A stretch of 64,000 nt of DNA, from NCBI RefSeq assembly GCF_002154225.1, contig NZ_MTSE01000024.1, positions 1-64,000 on the forward strand. Reading direction: 5' to 3'. This stretch comes from Hymenobacter crusticola. Lineage in GTDB: Bacteria; Bacteroidota; Bacteroidia; Cytophagales; Hymenobacteraceae. Positions 1-8,691 of this stretch are shown here, in pieces. Within the stretch, counting starts at the first letter, position 1. Every line of letters starts with the position of its first letter. Both the position numbers and the translations under genes were made by a program. Under the pieces are notes generated by a model that saw only the letters and a list, made by a program, of their open reading frames with translations, had not been told where the DNA came from and made no database searches.

Positions 1-1922
1 ATACGGGCATCTTTGCTTTCTATCGCGATACCTTCCTTTCGGGCCGGCCGGGGCAGTATGAAGTAAACTACTCCTTCGACGGGCTCGACAACTTCTTTCT
101 GCTCTCGGCCCAGCGCAGCGGCGAGCTGCTGCTGGTGAGTTTCTCCGATACGGCCGAGCAACAATCTGTGGCAGCGGAGGCTTTGCGCAGAAGCCAAGCG
201 CGCGAGCAAGCCGCCCGCGTCGAGGCCGAGGCGCGGCGCACCGAGTGGCAGCGGGTTTTCGAGCAAGCGCCTATCGCCCTCGCTCGCTTGCGCAGCCCCG
301 CGTTCGTGGTGGAGTGGGCCAATGCCCGCATGGGGCAGATTTGGGGCCGCCCCCTCGACCAGATTATAGGGCGCCCGCACTTCGAGGCGCTGCCTGACCT
401 CGCGGGCCAAGGCTTTGAAGCCGTGTTTGCGGGCGTGTTGCAAACCGGGAAGCCGTACTATTTCCAGGAGTTGCTCGTCCACATCGAGCAGGCCCACCAG
501 CCCTACCAGGGTTACTTCAACATCAGCTACCAGCCTGCCTACGATGAGCTAGGTTATATCACAGGCGTGATGTCCTCGGCGATTGAAGTAACCGACCAGG
601 TGCGCGCGCGTCAACAGGTGCAGGCACTTAACGGGGAACTCGCGGCCCTCAATGCAGAATTGCATGCCAGCAACGAGGAGTACCTAGCGGCCAACACTGC
701 CCTGAGTAGGATCCAACAGCAGCTGCAACAACTCAACCAGGAGCTGGAAACCCGCGTGCAGCTACGCACACAGGTGGCCCAGACTGCCCAGGCCGAGGCC
801 GAGCACCAACGCCAGCAACTTTACCAAGTGCTTATGCAGTTGCCGGCCAGCGTAGCCACAAACCGGGGCCCCGAGCACGTCTACGACCTGGTCAACCCGC
901 GCTACCAACAACTATTTCGCTCCCGTGCGTTACGGGGCTTAGCTATCCGGCAGGCCTTGCCCGAGTTGCAAGGGCAAGGCGTGGTTGAAAAGCTGGACCG
1001 GGTCTACCAAACCGGGGAAGCCTATCTGGAACTAGAGCAAGAAACGTGGGTCGACGTGACGGACACGGGCCACCCCGAGCAGCGCTACTACAACATCCTG
1101 CTTCACCCCTTGCGCGACGCGCACGGCCAAGTCGACGGGCTGCTCAACTTTGCCTATGACGTGACCGAGCATGTGCGCACCCGACAGCAGCTCCAGCAAT
1201 TGAACGAGGAGTTACACCACAGCAACAACCAGCTGAGGCGCACAAACGTGGACTTGGATACGTTCATTTACACGGCTTCGCACGACCTAAAAGCGCCCAT
1301 CACTAACATCGAAAGCATTTTACTAGCGCTGCAAGACACGCTCCCGGCCGCCGTGCAGCAGGATGAGTTGGTGGCGAGTTTACTCGCTATGCTAGGGCAA
1401 ACCGTGACGCGATTTCAGTTTACCATTGCCCAGCTCACCGATATTACCCGGCTGCAACTGGCGCATACCGGCCCCCTAGAACCGGTTGTGTTGGCGCAGG
1501 TAGTGGCAGATGTCGCCCTCGATATCACTCCCCTACTCCTAGCCGCGGGCACCCAGTTCACGGTGGACATTGCCCCTGACTTAGTCGTGTCCTTCTCCCC
1601 GGCCAACCTGCGCTCGGTAGTCTATAACCTGCTCAGTAATGCCATCAAGTACCGCTCCCCGAACCGTCCCTCTGTGGTGCAGGTACGGGCTGAGCCAGGG
1701 CCCGCGGCTGTAGTGTTCATCGTGCAGGACAATGGCCTAGGTATGAGTGAGGCACAGCAAAGCCAGCTCTTCGGCCTGTTTCAGCGCCTGCATACCCACG
1801 TCGAGGGCACGGGGGTAGGCCTCTACATTAGCAAGCGCCTGGTCGAGAATGTAGGCGGTACCATCACCGTGGAAAGCCAGCCAAACGTGGGCACCACTTT
1901 CACCGTTACCTTTCCTCTCTAA
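1..1922 (+). CDS. PAS-domain sensor histidine kinase, 5' end cut off by window
   Basis: The frame is open from base 3 to the TAA ending at 1922, so the gene begins before the window; the GTG at 135 is internal. The visible 639 residues hold the end of one PAS-like domain, a PAS around nt 250-600 (it contains the ITGVMSSAIEVTDQV segment), a glutamine-rich coiled coil, another PAS ending near nt 1170, a HisKA domain with FIYTASHDLKAPI (phospho-acceptor His at nt 1281-1283) and a HATPase domain with NAIKYRS, DNGLGM and GTGVGLYI motifs. It should be a cytoplasmic, PAS-sensing autokinase. There is no receiver domain and no neighbouring response regulator, so its partner is unknown. The architecture is typical of the many PAS kinases in Hymenobacter. 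Confidence 0.93.
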   Translation, partial: TGIFAFYRDTFLSGRPGQYEVNYSFDGLDNFFLLSAQRSGELLLVSFSDTAEQQSVAAEALRRSQAREQAARVEAEARRTEWQRVFEQAPIALARLRSPAFVVEWANARMGQIWGRPLDQIIGRPHFEALPDLAGQGFEAVFAGVLQTGKPYYFQELLVHIEQAHQPYQGYFNISYQPAYDELGYITGVMSSAIEVTDQVRARQQVQALNGELAALNAELHASNEEYLAANTALSRIQQQLQQLNQELETRVQLRTQVAQTAQAEAEHQRQQLYQVLMQLPASVATNRGPEHVYDLVNPRYQQLFRSRALRGLAIRQALPELQGQGVVEKLDRVYQTGEAYLELEQETWVDVTDTGHPEQRYYNILLHPLRDAHGQVDGLLNFAYDVTEHVRTRQQLQQLNEELHHSNNQLRRTNVDLDTFIYTASHDLKAPITNIESILLALQDTLPAAVQQDELVASLLAMLGQTVTRFQFTIAQLTDITRLQLAHTGPLEPVVLAQVVADVALDITPLLLAAGTQFTVDIAPDLVVSFSPANLRSVVYNLLSNAIKYRSPNRPSVVQVRAEPGPAAVVFIVQDNGLGMSEAQQSQLFGLFQRLHTHVEGTGVGLYISKRLVENVGGTITVESQPNVGTTFTVTFPL

Positions 1923-2090
1923 GTAGCCGCCGGCCTTGTTGCGTCAAACCGGTTGCCGGCTGCCCAAAAGGTGATCCTCGCTTCGCAGGCAGAGGCAACC
2001 GTCTACGTCTGGCGGGGCAGGTACCCTAGCTTTCATGCGGCTCCGCGTAGGTGAAGCCACGAGTGGCAGAGCGGTAGTCCTCTTTGCACG

Positions 2091-2969
2091 CTAATCTTTT
2101 ACGGTTGCATAAAAAGCCACTTGTAACTTCTTGCCTAACAAAGGCACATTGCTCTTCATCGTCGGTTTTACCCAAGGACCTTGGCTGGCAATCCGGAAAT
2201 AGCACTGCCCGCCGTACCCCAGGGCGCCGCCAAAACCTAGCTTGGAGAGGTCGGGGGCGATGGGCCCGTTCTGCTTGACCAATTCGACTGCTAAGAGACA
2301 ATCTTCGGTCAAAACCAGATGATCACCGGAGAGGTCGGCCGTCAGCACGCCCGCTTGGGGTCCCGTCGTCAGCAACACGTCGCGTGGCAGCAGCTTTTCG
2401 GCCGTGGGCTGCCCGTTGGCGTCTAGTCGATAAACGTTCACGCGCAACGTGAGAGGCTGTGTTTCATTTTTGACCACCACGATGTGAATGCTTTGCACGA
2501 GTGTGGGCGATCGGTCTACGTGAAGAAGCGTACCAATCTCGGTACCTAGCTCCTTACTAGCCAAATGAAAGTCCAGCTTGGGAGCCGGTTTTTCTAACCC
2601 TAATGTGTGGGTGCGGGCGTACACCGAGGCAGCAACAACGCTGACCGCGGCTAAGGAGACTGTCTGCGGTGTTAGGCGCACGTCTGCCCCGGTGAGCAAG
2701 GCGGCGAAGGGGAGCAGTCGTGCTTCGTAGCCGACGCTAGAAAGGCGTACGCTATCCGTCGCGTAGGCGGGATCATAAGCAAGGTGATACTGGCCTTGTT
2801 CGTTGCTAACGGTGCCGATGCCGCGCTTGGGCAAGCCGACATTGACAAAGGGAATAGGCTGTTGGGTGACACTACTGACCACGGTGCCCTTGATTTGTTG
2901 CGCGTGGGTAATAACTGGGGTTAGGGGCAATAAGAGTCCACCAAAATAGAATAGGAAGCGATTCGACAT
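2091..2969 (-). CDS. Secreted protein with carboxypeptidase-regulatory-like domain
   Basis: 292 residues. I chose the ATG at 2969 because it gives a clean signal peptide (MSNRFLFYFGGLLLPLTP, cut near THAQ); a longer frame reaches 3056 but puts charged sequence in front. After the signal comes a beta-sandwich of the CarboxypepD_reg-like type (about residues 24-105: GTVVSS, PIPFVNVGLPKRGIGTVS, DSVRLSSVGYEA), the module that also starts TonB receptors. The remaining 180 residues are beta-rich and match no family I know. No TonB plug or barrel follows, so it is probably a free surface or periplasmic protein. Function unknown. Confidence 0.8.
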   Translation of the reverse strand: MSNRFLFYFGGLLLPLTPVITHAQQIKGTVVSSVTQQPIPFVNVGLPKRGIGTVSNEQGQYHLAYDPAYATDSVRLSSVGYEARLLPFAALLTGADVRLTPQTVSLAAVSVVAASVYARTHTLGLEKPAPKLDFHLASKELGTEIGTLLHVDRSPTLVQSIHIVVVKNETQPLTLRVNVYRLDANGQPTAEKLLPRDVLLTTGPQAGVLTADLSGDHLVLTEDCLLAVELVKQNGPIAPDLSKLGFGGALGYGGQCYFRIASQGPWVKPTMKSNVPLLGKKLQVAFYATVKD

Positions 2970-3323
2970 ACAAAGCAAGAGCAGACCTACGGCGGCCGGT
3001 GAACAACGGGTGGGAAGATACACCAGTGGCACAATCATCGCGTCAAGGCAAGGCAAGTCTTCGCGAAAAGAGGCCAGGAGAAGCAGCCTGCAACAGCAAA
3101 TGGAGCCGGCTTTACTACTAGGCCTAACAAGCGTTACAAGAGGGCGCCAGTATCGCGTTGCCGGAAAACCGAGTTATGAGGCAGGAACTAGGCCGCCCCG
3201 AAAAGTGCCTTTCAGGTTTAACAAGAGCGTTTTATCGAATGAGCTAGCCTTCCCCTCTTAAGATTGCTACCGATCCTCTCGTGACCCGGCCTAGCAGCAA
3301 TGTATAGCCCCTGCTAGCTAGTG
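2970..3323. other. Intergenic, no gene supported
   Basis: The short frames here have no family signal, no codon pattern like the neighbours and no start context. It separates two minus-strand units and presumably holds the promoter of the gene starting at 2969. Confidence 0.5.
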
Positions 3324-3569
3324 CTAACGCATATAATTCAGGGCCGTGTCGGCGTTCAGCGCCAGCACCAACGCGCCTACGGAAAAGGCGTAGGCCATGC
3401 GCCGCAGCCACGGGGGCAGCATGGTGGGCTGAGGTGGTTGAGCGGCCAAGCGAGCCTGTAGCCGGGCATAGAAAAAAGGCCGAGGTTCCGCAGGGGTTGG
3501 CGGTTGCAGCGAGCGTAGCAGCGTGGTCCAGGCTTCGTCGTCTTCGGGCAGGTTGAACGGGTTGGGCAT
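3324..3569 (-). CDS. Small single-pass membrane protein downstream of ECF sigma gene
   Basis: 81 residues, ATG at 3569, six bases after the stop of the sigma-factor gene and co-oriented with it, so almost certainly co-transcribed. Residues 1-55 are soluble and proline-rich (NLPEDDEAWTTLLRSLQPP); a membrane segment lies at about 58-75, leaving a six-residue tail. The layout, a cytoplasmic N-terminus followed by one TM next to an ECF sigma factor, suggests an anti-sigma-like partner, but no zinc anti-sigma HxxxCxxC motif is present. That role is inference from position and topology only. Confidence 0.7.
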   Translation of the reverse strand: MPNPFNLPEDDEAWTTLLRSLQPPTPAEPRPFFYARLQARLAAQPPQPTMLPPWLRRMAYAFSVGALVLALNADTALNYMR

Positions 3570-3575
3570 GGCGAA

Positions 3576-4151
3576 TTAGGCGAGATGGGGATGGAGAAAT
3601 TTGCGCAGGCTCTGCCGAGCGCGAAACAACAGCGACTCCACGGCGGACCGGCTAGTATCCAGCACGGCGGCGATTTCTTCGTAGCTCAATTCCTGCTCGT
3701 GGCGCAGGGTAAAGGCCACCTGCTGGCTGTCGGGCAGGCGCGCAATGGCTTCGACGAGCTGCTGCTGGCCCTGCTGGTCTTCCAGTAGCGCCAGCGGGTG
3801 CCGATGGTCGGGTCGCTCGTGCAACACCTCGTGGTTAGCTCCTAGCAGGGTGGTTAGGAACGCAAAACGTTTTTTGGCGCGGGCCTTCCGCCGCTGCTTT
3901 AGGGCTCGCGAGGTAGCTAGGCGGTAGAGCCAGGTGCGGAGCGCAGCCTCGCCCCGAAACCGGGCTATCGTCTGGTAGACTTCCACAAACACCTCCTGGG
4001 CCACGTCTTCGGCTTCCTCGGGGGAGCGCAGCAAGCTCAGGGCCGTGCGGTACACGGGGCCCTGGTAGCGCTCGACCAGCAGGCGAAAGGCCGCCACCTC
4101 GCCCGCCTGGAGTTGGGCCACAAGTTCGGCATCGGAGGGAGAACTACTCAC
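3576..4151 (-). CDS. ECF-type RNA polymerase sigma factor
   Basis: 191 residues from the GTG at 4151 (start MSSSPSDAELVAQLQAGE); an upstream GTG at 4193 would add 14 residues that do not look like an ECF start. Sigma-70 region 2 is seen in AFRLLVERYQGPVYRTALSL and EEAEDVAQEVFVEVYQ with the FRGEAALRTWLYRLA segment, and region 4 in LPDSQQVAFTLRHEQELSYEEIAAVLDTS plus SRSAVESLLFRARQSLRK. It redirects RNA polymerase to its own promoter set. The next gene, a small TM protein, is the likely membrane partner. Confidence 0.92.
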   Translation of the reverse strand: MSSSPSDAELVAQLQAGEVAAFRLLVERYQGPVYRTALSLLRSPEEAEDVAQEVFVEVYQTIARFRGEAALRTWLYRLATSRALKQRRKARAKKRFAFLTTLLGANHEVLHERPDHRHPLALLEDQQGQQQLVEAIARLPDSQQVAFTLRHEQELSYEEIAAVLDTSRSAVESLLFRARQSLRKFLHPHLA

Positions 4152-4233
4152 AACTAAAGTGACTGAAAGGCCATAGATCAGCAAGGGTGACACGACGCCA
4201 AATCTGGCACGTAAAGATCGGCAATAGGGCTAG

Positions 4234-5247
4234 CTACTCATTGCTTGCAGCTGGTAAAGAAGCAGCTACCCGCTCCGTTGGCAAGGGCTCGTCTAGGTCG
4301 CGTGGGGCGTAGCCGTACGGGTTGTTCTTCCACTTGCCGGCGCGCCACAGCAACCACAAGCCCACCAAGATCGGCGGCAAGCTGAGTAACTGGCCCTGGT
4401 TGAGCAAGTTGTCTTTTTCGAACGCTACTTGGGCTTCCTTCAGGAATTCGCCTAGCAAGCGCTGCGTGAACAGCAGCACCAGAAACAGACCGAGCAGTAG
4501 CCCGCGCGGGGTGCGTTCTTTAGTGCGATTCCAAAGATAGTAGAGGAGCGACACCAGCAGCACGCAATACAGGGCCTCGTAGAGTTGCGTGGGATGGCGC
4601 GGCACGGCCATCAGCGAGCCAAGTAGGATAGGCGCATCGGCGGGCAATACTTGGTGGCTTACTTCGCCAGTTGGCAGGCGCACGGGGCGGGCCACCTGCA
4701 CGGCCCCGGCGGGCAGTGGCCGAGTGGCGGGCAGCAGGTGCTCGGTATCGCGCGGAAACACCACGGCCCACGGCGCGGTGGTGGGGTAGCCACCAATCTC
4801 GGAGTTCATAAAATTACCTAGGCGAATAAGCGCCCCACCGATACCGACTACAATCACGATGCGGTCGAGCACCCAGAGGGGATCGAACTGGTGATGACGA
4901 GCAAACAGCCAGCAGGCCAGTGGAATGCTCAGGGTAGCCCCGTGCGACGCTAGCCCACCGTGCCAGATTTTAACGACTTCCAGCGGGTCTTTCAGCAATA
5001 TGTCGGGCTCATAAAAGAAGATGTGCCCTAGGCGCGCGCCCACCACGGTGCCCACCAGCATGTAGATGGTCAAGACATCCACCCAGCGCGGCGACACGTT
5101 CTCGCTCCGAAAAATGTGCTGAAACACGGGGGTGCTCACCACAAAGCCCGCCATGAATAGCAGCCCGTACCAGCGCAGTGTTAACGGACCAAGATGGGCT
5201 AGGATGGGATCTAGGTCCCAAACTAAGTAGGCAAGGAAGGAAGTCAT
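4234..5247 (-). CDS. lgt: Prolipoprotein diacylglyceryl transferase
   Basis: 337 residues from the ATG at 5247 (MTSFLAYLVWDLDPILAHLG); the frame stays open to 5352 but the extra 35 residues do not match the family. Lgt moves diacylglycerol from phosphatidylglycerol to the lipobox cysteine of prolipoproteins in the inner membrane. Seen: the LRWYGLLFMAGF first helix, the IWHGGLASHGA catalytic motif, the Lgt signature IRLGNFMNSEIGG, RHPTQLYEA and several TM helices. A hydrophilic insert lies between GGYPTTAPWAVVF and the RHPTQ motif, common in Cytophagales. Several lipoproteins in this window would be its substrates. Confidence 0.97.
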   Translation of the reverse strand: MTSFLAYLVWDLDPILAHLGPLTLRWYGLLFMAGFVVSTPVFQHIFRSENVSPRWVDVLTIYMLVGTVVGARLGHIFFYEPDILLKDPLEVVKIWHGGLASHGATLSIPLACWLFARHHQFDPLWVLDRIVIVVGIGGALIRLGNFMNSEIGGYPTTAPWAVVFPRDTEHLLPATRPLPAGAVQVARPVRLPTGEVSHQVLPADAPILLGSLMAVPRHPTQLYEALYCVLLVSLLYYLWNRTKERTPRGLLLGLFLVLLFTQRLLGEFLKEAQVAFEKDNLLNQGQLLSLPPILVGLWLLWRAGKWKNNPYGYAPRDLDEPLPTERVAASLPAASNE

Positions 5248-5895
5248 GGACAGGAAGAGGAAAAGGCTGCGCCAGACAGGCGAAGTTGGACCAGCAAAGG
5301 CGCTGCTACTGCTTAGGTCCCAGCCGCAGCCAAAACTTGCGGTGGCCTTCACCTTTTATTTTCCCGCGTGCTATCCTTCCCTGTAGGCTGCCACCCTCCC
5401 CCATTTTGGCAGCCTGAATATGGCACCTAGCGGGGCTAATCGGCCACAGCATGGAAACCTCCCTACCTTGAGCTAGAAGCTCAAGGCGCCGCCTCCTGCC
5501 AGACCCTATTCATCCCGCCAATTAGCGTTGGGTGAACTCTTAACCCAGTTCCACACCAGCTTTGAACGGCAACTACCTAGCTAGCCTATTTCCCCGCCAG
5601 AATAGCAGTTCTATACAAGTGCTTACCGGATGCCTTCAGCGTACGGCGTAGCCGCGCAGAACTGATCCGAGAACTTGCGAGTGTCGAACACATACGGCCA
5701 GTCGTAAACCATAGGGCCGTATGTGCTTGTTCAGAAAAGTATTATTGCTCCTAAAAGAAGCCAACCTAGGGGAGTGGCACTTGGTTGCACGCCCCCAGAT
5801 TGGACTAGCAGCAAACACCGGAGTCTTCGTATTCGTCACCCTAGGACTCTGGGTAGAGGAGCAATAACCGGAAGACAGTCCCGCTCGTGTGTTCT
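5248..5895. other. Intergenic region with one inverted repeat
   Basis: About 650 bases between two minus-strand genes. The only structure I see is the 11-bp inverted repeat annotated at 5689-5725. Short frames on both strands lack any family signal. Confidence 0.5.
5689..5725. repeat. Perfect 11-bp inverted repeat, 15-base loop
   Basis: Left arm 5689-5699 (cacatacggcc) is exactly complementary to the right arm 5715-5725 (ggccgtatgtg). There is no U-tract on either side, so it is not a clear terminator; it could be an operator or a decayed element end. Confidence 0.6.
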
Positions 5896-6714
5896 CTACA
5901 GAAGGCCAAAGTGCCGGAGTGCTTGCGCAATCCCATCCTGATCGGCCTCGGCCGTGACATAATCGGCGCTGTCCTGCACGGGCTGGGCGGCATTGCCCAT
6001 GGCCACGCTCAGGCCCGTGTACTGCAACATGGTCACATCGTTGCCCCCGTCGCCAAACGACATGGTTTCCGACACCTCAAGGCCGAAGTGCTGGCAGAAC
6101 ACGTCGACCCCGACCCGTTTGCTGATGCCCTGCGGATTGACGTCAGCAAAGAGCGGCGTCCAGCGCGTGGCCACCGAGTGCGGCATCACCTGCTGCATGA
6201 ACGCTAGCTCTGCTTCCGGCCCGAGGAAGACGTTGGCTTGCAGCACCTGGGTAATATCGGTTTTCTCCCGCGCCACGACGGGTGGCACGGGCAAGTTCAG
6301 GCGCGTATACATGGCCTCCATCTCCGGGGTCGTTTGGTTGACGGCCACGCGGTCCTCATACATCAAGACGTAGGGAAACGGCTGGTGCGCCGTATAGGCC
6401 AGTAGCCGCTGCACATCCTCGGGGTCCAGGGCGTGGCGTTGGAGTACGTGGCCGTCTGCCGTCACGCAACAGCCCCCATTGTAGGTGATAAAACCGTCGA
6501 AGTTCAGGTAGCGCACCGGCCCAAGGGCATCGAGCGAACGCCCGGTGGCTGCCAGCACCTTGATGCCTTGTTCTTGTAGGCGCTTGATTGCCTGCTCGGC
6601 CGAGTGCGGGACGGCGTGGGTCTGGAAGCTGACCAAGGTGCCATCTAGATCAAAGAAAACAGCCTTGATGGGCGGGCGGTGCCCCGCCGCAGTGGGTACA
6701 GTGATTATTGGCAT
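5896..6714 (-). CDS. Cof-type HAD-superfamily hydrolase
   Basis: 272 residues. HAD motif I is VFFDLDGTLV (nucleophile Asp22, acid/base Asp24); motif II lies in VLAATGRSLDAL; a type-IIB cap follows (residues about 85-190, from ITYNGG); motif IV is SFGDGGNDVTML, then GLSVAMGNAAQPVQDSADYVT. This order is that of the Cof/YidA group, cytoplasmic phosphatases of sugar phosphates or flavin-type phosphomonoesters. The substrate cannot be read from sequence. The first 15 residues are a poorly conserved extension, so a start closer to IKAVFFD is possible. Confidence 0.92.
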   Translation of the reverse strand: MPIITVPTAAGHRPPIKAVFFDLDGTLVSFQTHAVPHSAEQAIKRLQEQGIKVLAATGRSLDALGPVRYLNFDGFITYNGGCCVTADGHVLQRHALDPEDVQRLLAYTAHQPFPYVLMYEDRVAVNQTTPEMEAMYTRLNLPVPPVVAREKTDITQVLQANVFLGPEAELAFMQQVMPHSVATRWTPLFADVNPQGISKRVGVDVFCQHFGLEVSETMSFGDGGNDVTMLQYTGLSVAMGNAAQPVQDSADYVTAEADQDGIAQALRHFGLL

Positions 6715-7043
6715 AAGCGTCTGGTGCAGGGCTAGGTCTTCCCAACCGGTTTCTGTTCTGTTTTTATAGTCGTCTCTTCTTCGTGCTACCTGTTATGAAG
6801 CGAAAGAGTGCGAGTGGACAAAGGCATTACCATAAGGTGTACGACGAAGTAACCGAAACTGGGTGAAGAACGTCTTGCGGCCGACTTGTCCGCACTCAGG
6901 CCACTGCCTTCTGGCGAATCCCGATTCGATCCGCCTCAGTTTTCTTCCGCTTCTAGCAACCGTTGGCGTAACTTCCAAGCTTGCCAGCAGCAGAATAGCT
7001 TTACGAAACAACTTGTTCTCCTCGAAATGCCGTATCACGCCTT
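6715..7043. other. Intergenic, no gene supported
   Basis: Divergent promoter space between the HAD hydrolase gene (minus) and the unknown gene at 7044 (plus). The overlapping frames show no recognisable domain. Confidence 0.45.
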
Positions 7044-7400
7044 ATGACGGACTCTCCTTTACGCCTATCGCCTGGCCAAGGCGTTTTAATCACGTTAGAT
7101 TTCACCGGCGAAGTACCGGTGCAGGTGACCTTTACCTGTACGAGTGCCGCCTCGAAGGTAGAACTCGCCACCTACTTCTTCGCTGGGAACCGCGCGCCAG
7201 TCGCAGCCTCGTTTTCTTACCGCAACACGGCCCGCGAGCCCCACTGGCTGCATACCTTCGTCACAGACCAACAAGGTGCCCCTCTCCCGGCCACGCTACG
7301 GTACGCGCTAGCCGACCGCTCCCAAGTAGACTATGGCCCCGAGCGCCACGGCGCCACGATCAGTTTGTCGGTGCTGCCACTTGCGCGTGGAGAGCAATAG
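7044..7400 (+). CDS. Uncharacterised 118-residue protein
   Basis: ATG start, no signal peptide or TM helix. Composition is beta-rich with alternating hydrophobic residues (QGVLITLDFTGEVPVQVTFT, GATISLSVLPL), suggesting a small beta-sandwich. I do not recognise a family. GC bias at third codon positions resembles the neighbours, which supports a real gene. The next plus-strand gene starts 131 bases later. Confidence 0.6.
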   Translation: MTDSPLRLSPGQGVLITLDFTGEVPVQVTFTCTSAASKVELATYFFAGNRAPVAASFSYRNTAREPHWLHTFVTDQQGAPLPATLRYALADRSQVDYGPERHGATISLSVLPLARGEQ

Positions 7401-7531
7401 CATACGAATAGCAGTGGCCATGCCATAATCTTATTGTTACCTGAGCTGTAACGTTTTAGCAAACAGACAAGTACTAGTTACGTCGCTGCACGCGCGGTCT
7501 GCGACTGGCCCGTTCTGTTCCTTGCTTCTCT

Positions 7532-7813
7532 ATGCGTAAACGCCTCTCCCCACCCCCGTACTCACCCGAGATTGCCACCCAACTCACGGCTTTCTGGCAA
7601 GGCGTAGCTACGCTTGAGCTGAAGTATGACACGTACTTTACCAGTACGCCGTCGCGGCGAAGCCAGTGGCAGGAGCCCCAGCCCTCCACCTTAACGGAAA
7701 ACCTTGTGCTCCAGTGTACAAAGGCACCGGTACGCCTGAGTCTGCACCCGCACCTGCCAGAGGAAATTGCCCAAGAAACGCGTGCGTTGTTTCAGCAACT
7801 CTTTGGTGCTTGA
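7532..7813 (+). CDS. Uncharacterised 93-residue protein
   Basis: ATG start. The protein begins MRKRLSPPPYSPEIATQLTA and ends with an alpha-helical stretch (PHLPEEIAQETRALFQQLFG). There is no signal peptide, TM or known motif. Codon use fits the region. Function unknown; the evidence is an intact frame and a sensible composition only. Confidence 0.5.
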   Translation: MRKRLSPPPYSPEIATQLTAFWQGVATLELKYDTYFTSTPSRRSQWQEPQPSTLTENLVLQCTKAPVRLSLHPHLPEEIAQETRALFQQLFGA

Positions 7814-7850
7814 CTGCTTGGGCGGAGAACTAGCAGGTCGCCCACTGCTT

Positions 7851-8108
7851 TTAGTCACGAAGCGAATCCAGAGCCCGCAACAGCACTGTCAAGATGTGCG
7901 TGTGTCCCACCCGTTGGGCTTCTGCAGGGTGCGCTTGCAGGTAAGCTTCTACCAAGATCTGCCCATACGCTAGCGCGCCGGATCGGCGCAATTGCCCCCG
8001 GTCGAGGCGTGTCTGCCACCAGCCTATTTGTTTGTGGTAGGTGGGGCTCAACCAGAGCTGGTCGTGCTCCACAAAGGCAAAAAGAGTATCTCCTAGGGCC
8101 GCGTGCAT
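7851..8108 (-). CDS. Uncharacterised 85-residue protein
   Basis: The frame starts MHAALGDTLFAFVEHDQLWL and ends HILTVLLRALDSLRD. It is convergent with the gene ending at 7813, with a 37-base gap. The overlapping minus-strand frame at 7855-8130 is cysteine/arginine-rich and is judged a shadow. No family recognised. Confidence 0.45.
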   Translation of the reverse strand: MHAALGDTLFAFVEHDQLWLSPTYHKQIGWWQTRLDRGQLRRSGALAYGQILVEAYLQAHPAEAQRVGHTHILTVLLRALDSLRD

Positions 8109-8182
8109 GCCCCAAGATAGAGAAGATCACAATAATCTGCTATACAATTAGTTGCTTACCAGGCAATGATTAACCACGCACG

Positions 8183-8630
8183 CAGCCCACGCCAGATGGG
8201 GGCTGTATTATTGGCGGTTACTCCTACTCACTCGCCAGCGGCGAGAAGTCCCAACCAAGCCTGAGCACGACGCCCGACTACTGGGCCGTGAAAGTAGATG
8301 CCAGCGGGAACAAACTATGAGACCGGACGTATGGCAGCGACGCGTACGACCAGTTACAAGTCTTGCTGCCTACAGCCGATGGAGGCTTTCTACTAGAAGG
8401 TCTTTCTTCCTCCCACATCAACGGCGACAAAACGCAAGCGAGCAAGAGTCCAGGACGCGCCAATTATTGGCTAGTATCGATGACAATGGTAATAAGCGCT
8501 GGGATCAGGTATTAGGCGGTGATGGGCATGATCAGCTTTATGCCCATCACCGCCTAATGATGAGGGCTGCGTGGCCGGCGGCTACTCCAACTCAGGGGTG
8601 AGTGGGGGCACAACGCAACCCACAATTTAG
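8183..8630 (+). pseudogene. Remnant of T9SS-type repeat protein
   Basis: Conceptual translation in shifting frames gives TPDGGCIIGGYSYS, PDYWAVKVDASGNKL, then a TGA where the family has TGG (LWDR), then TYGSDAYDQLQ, PTADGGFLLEGLSSS, YWLVSIDDNGNKRWDQ, LGGDGHDQLYA and EGCVAGGYSNS. This is the repeat type found in large Bacteroidota secreted proteins (often with a T9SS C-terminal sorting domain): DGG..L.G.S, W.VK.D..GN..WD. At least one nonsense change and three frame shifts are present, and both ends of the original gene are missing. One of the breaks coincides with a perfect palindrome at 8511-8558. Confidence 0.8.
8511..8558. repeat. Perfect 19-bp palindromic arms, 10-base loop
   Basis: Left arm 8511-8529 (attaggcggtgatgggcat) is exactly complementary to 8540-8558; loop 8530-8539. 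The right arm sits where the reading frame of the repeat-protein remnant breaks: inside it the expected coding reads A-I-T-A-D-E-G only if a C and a few bases near its end are removed. See findings for a templated-mutation interpretation. Confidence 0.9.
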
Positions 8631-8691
8631 GTCAGTACTTCGCGCTTTAAGCGCTACTGCGGGTGGGTGCAGTCCATCTTTCCGACGTATA

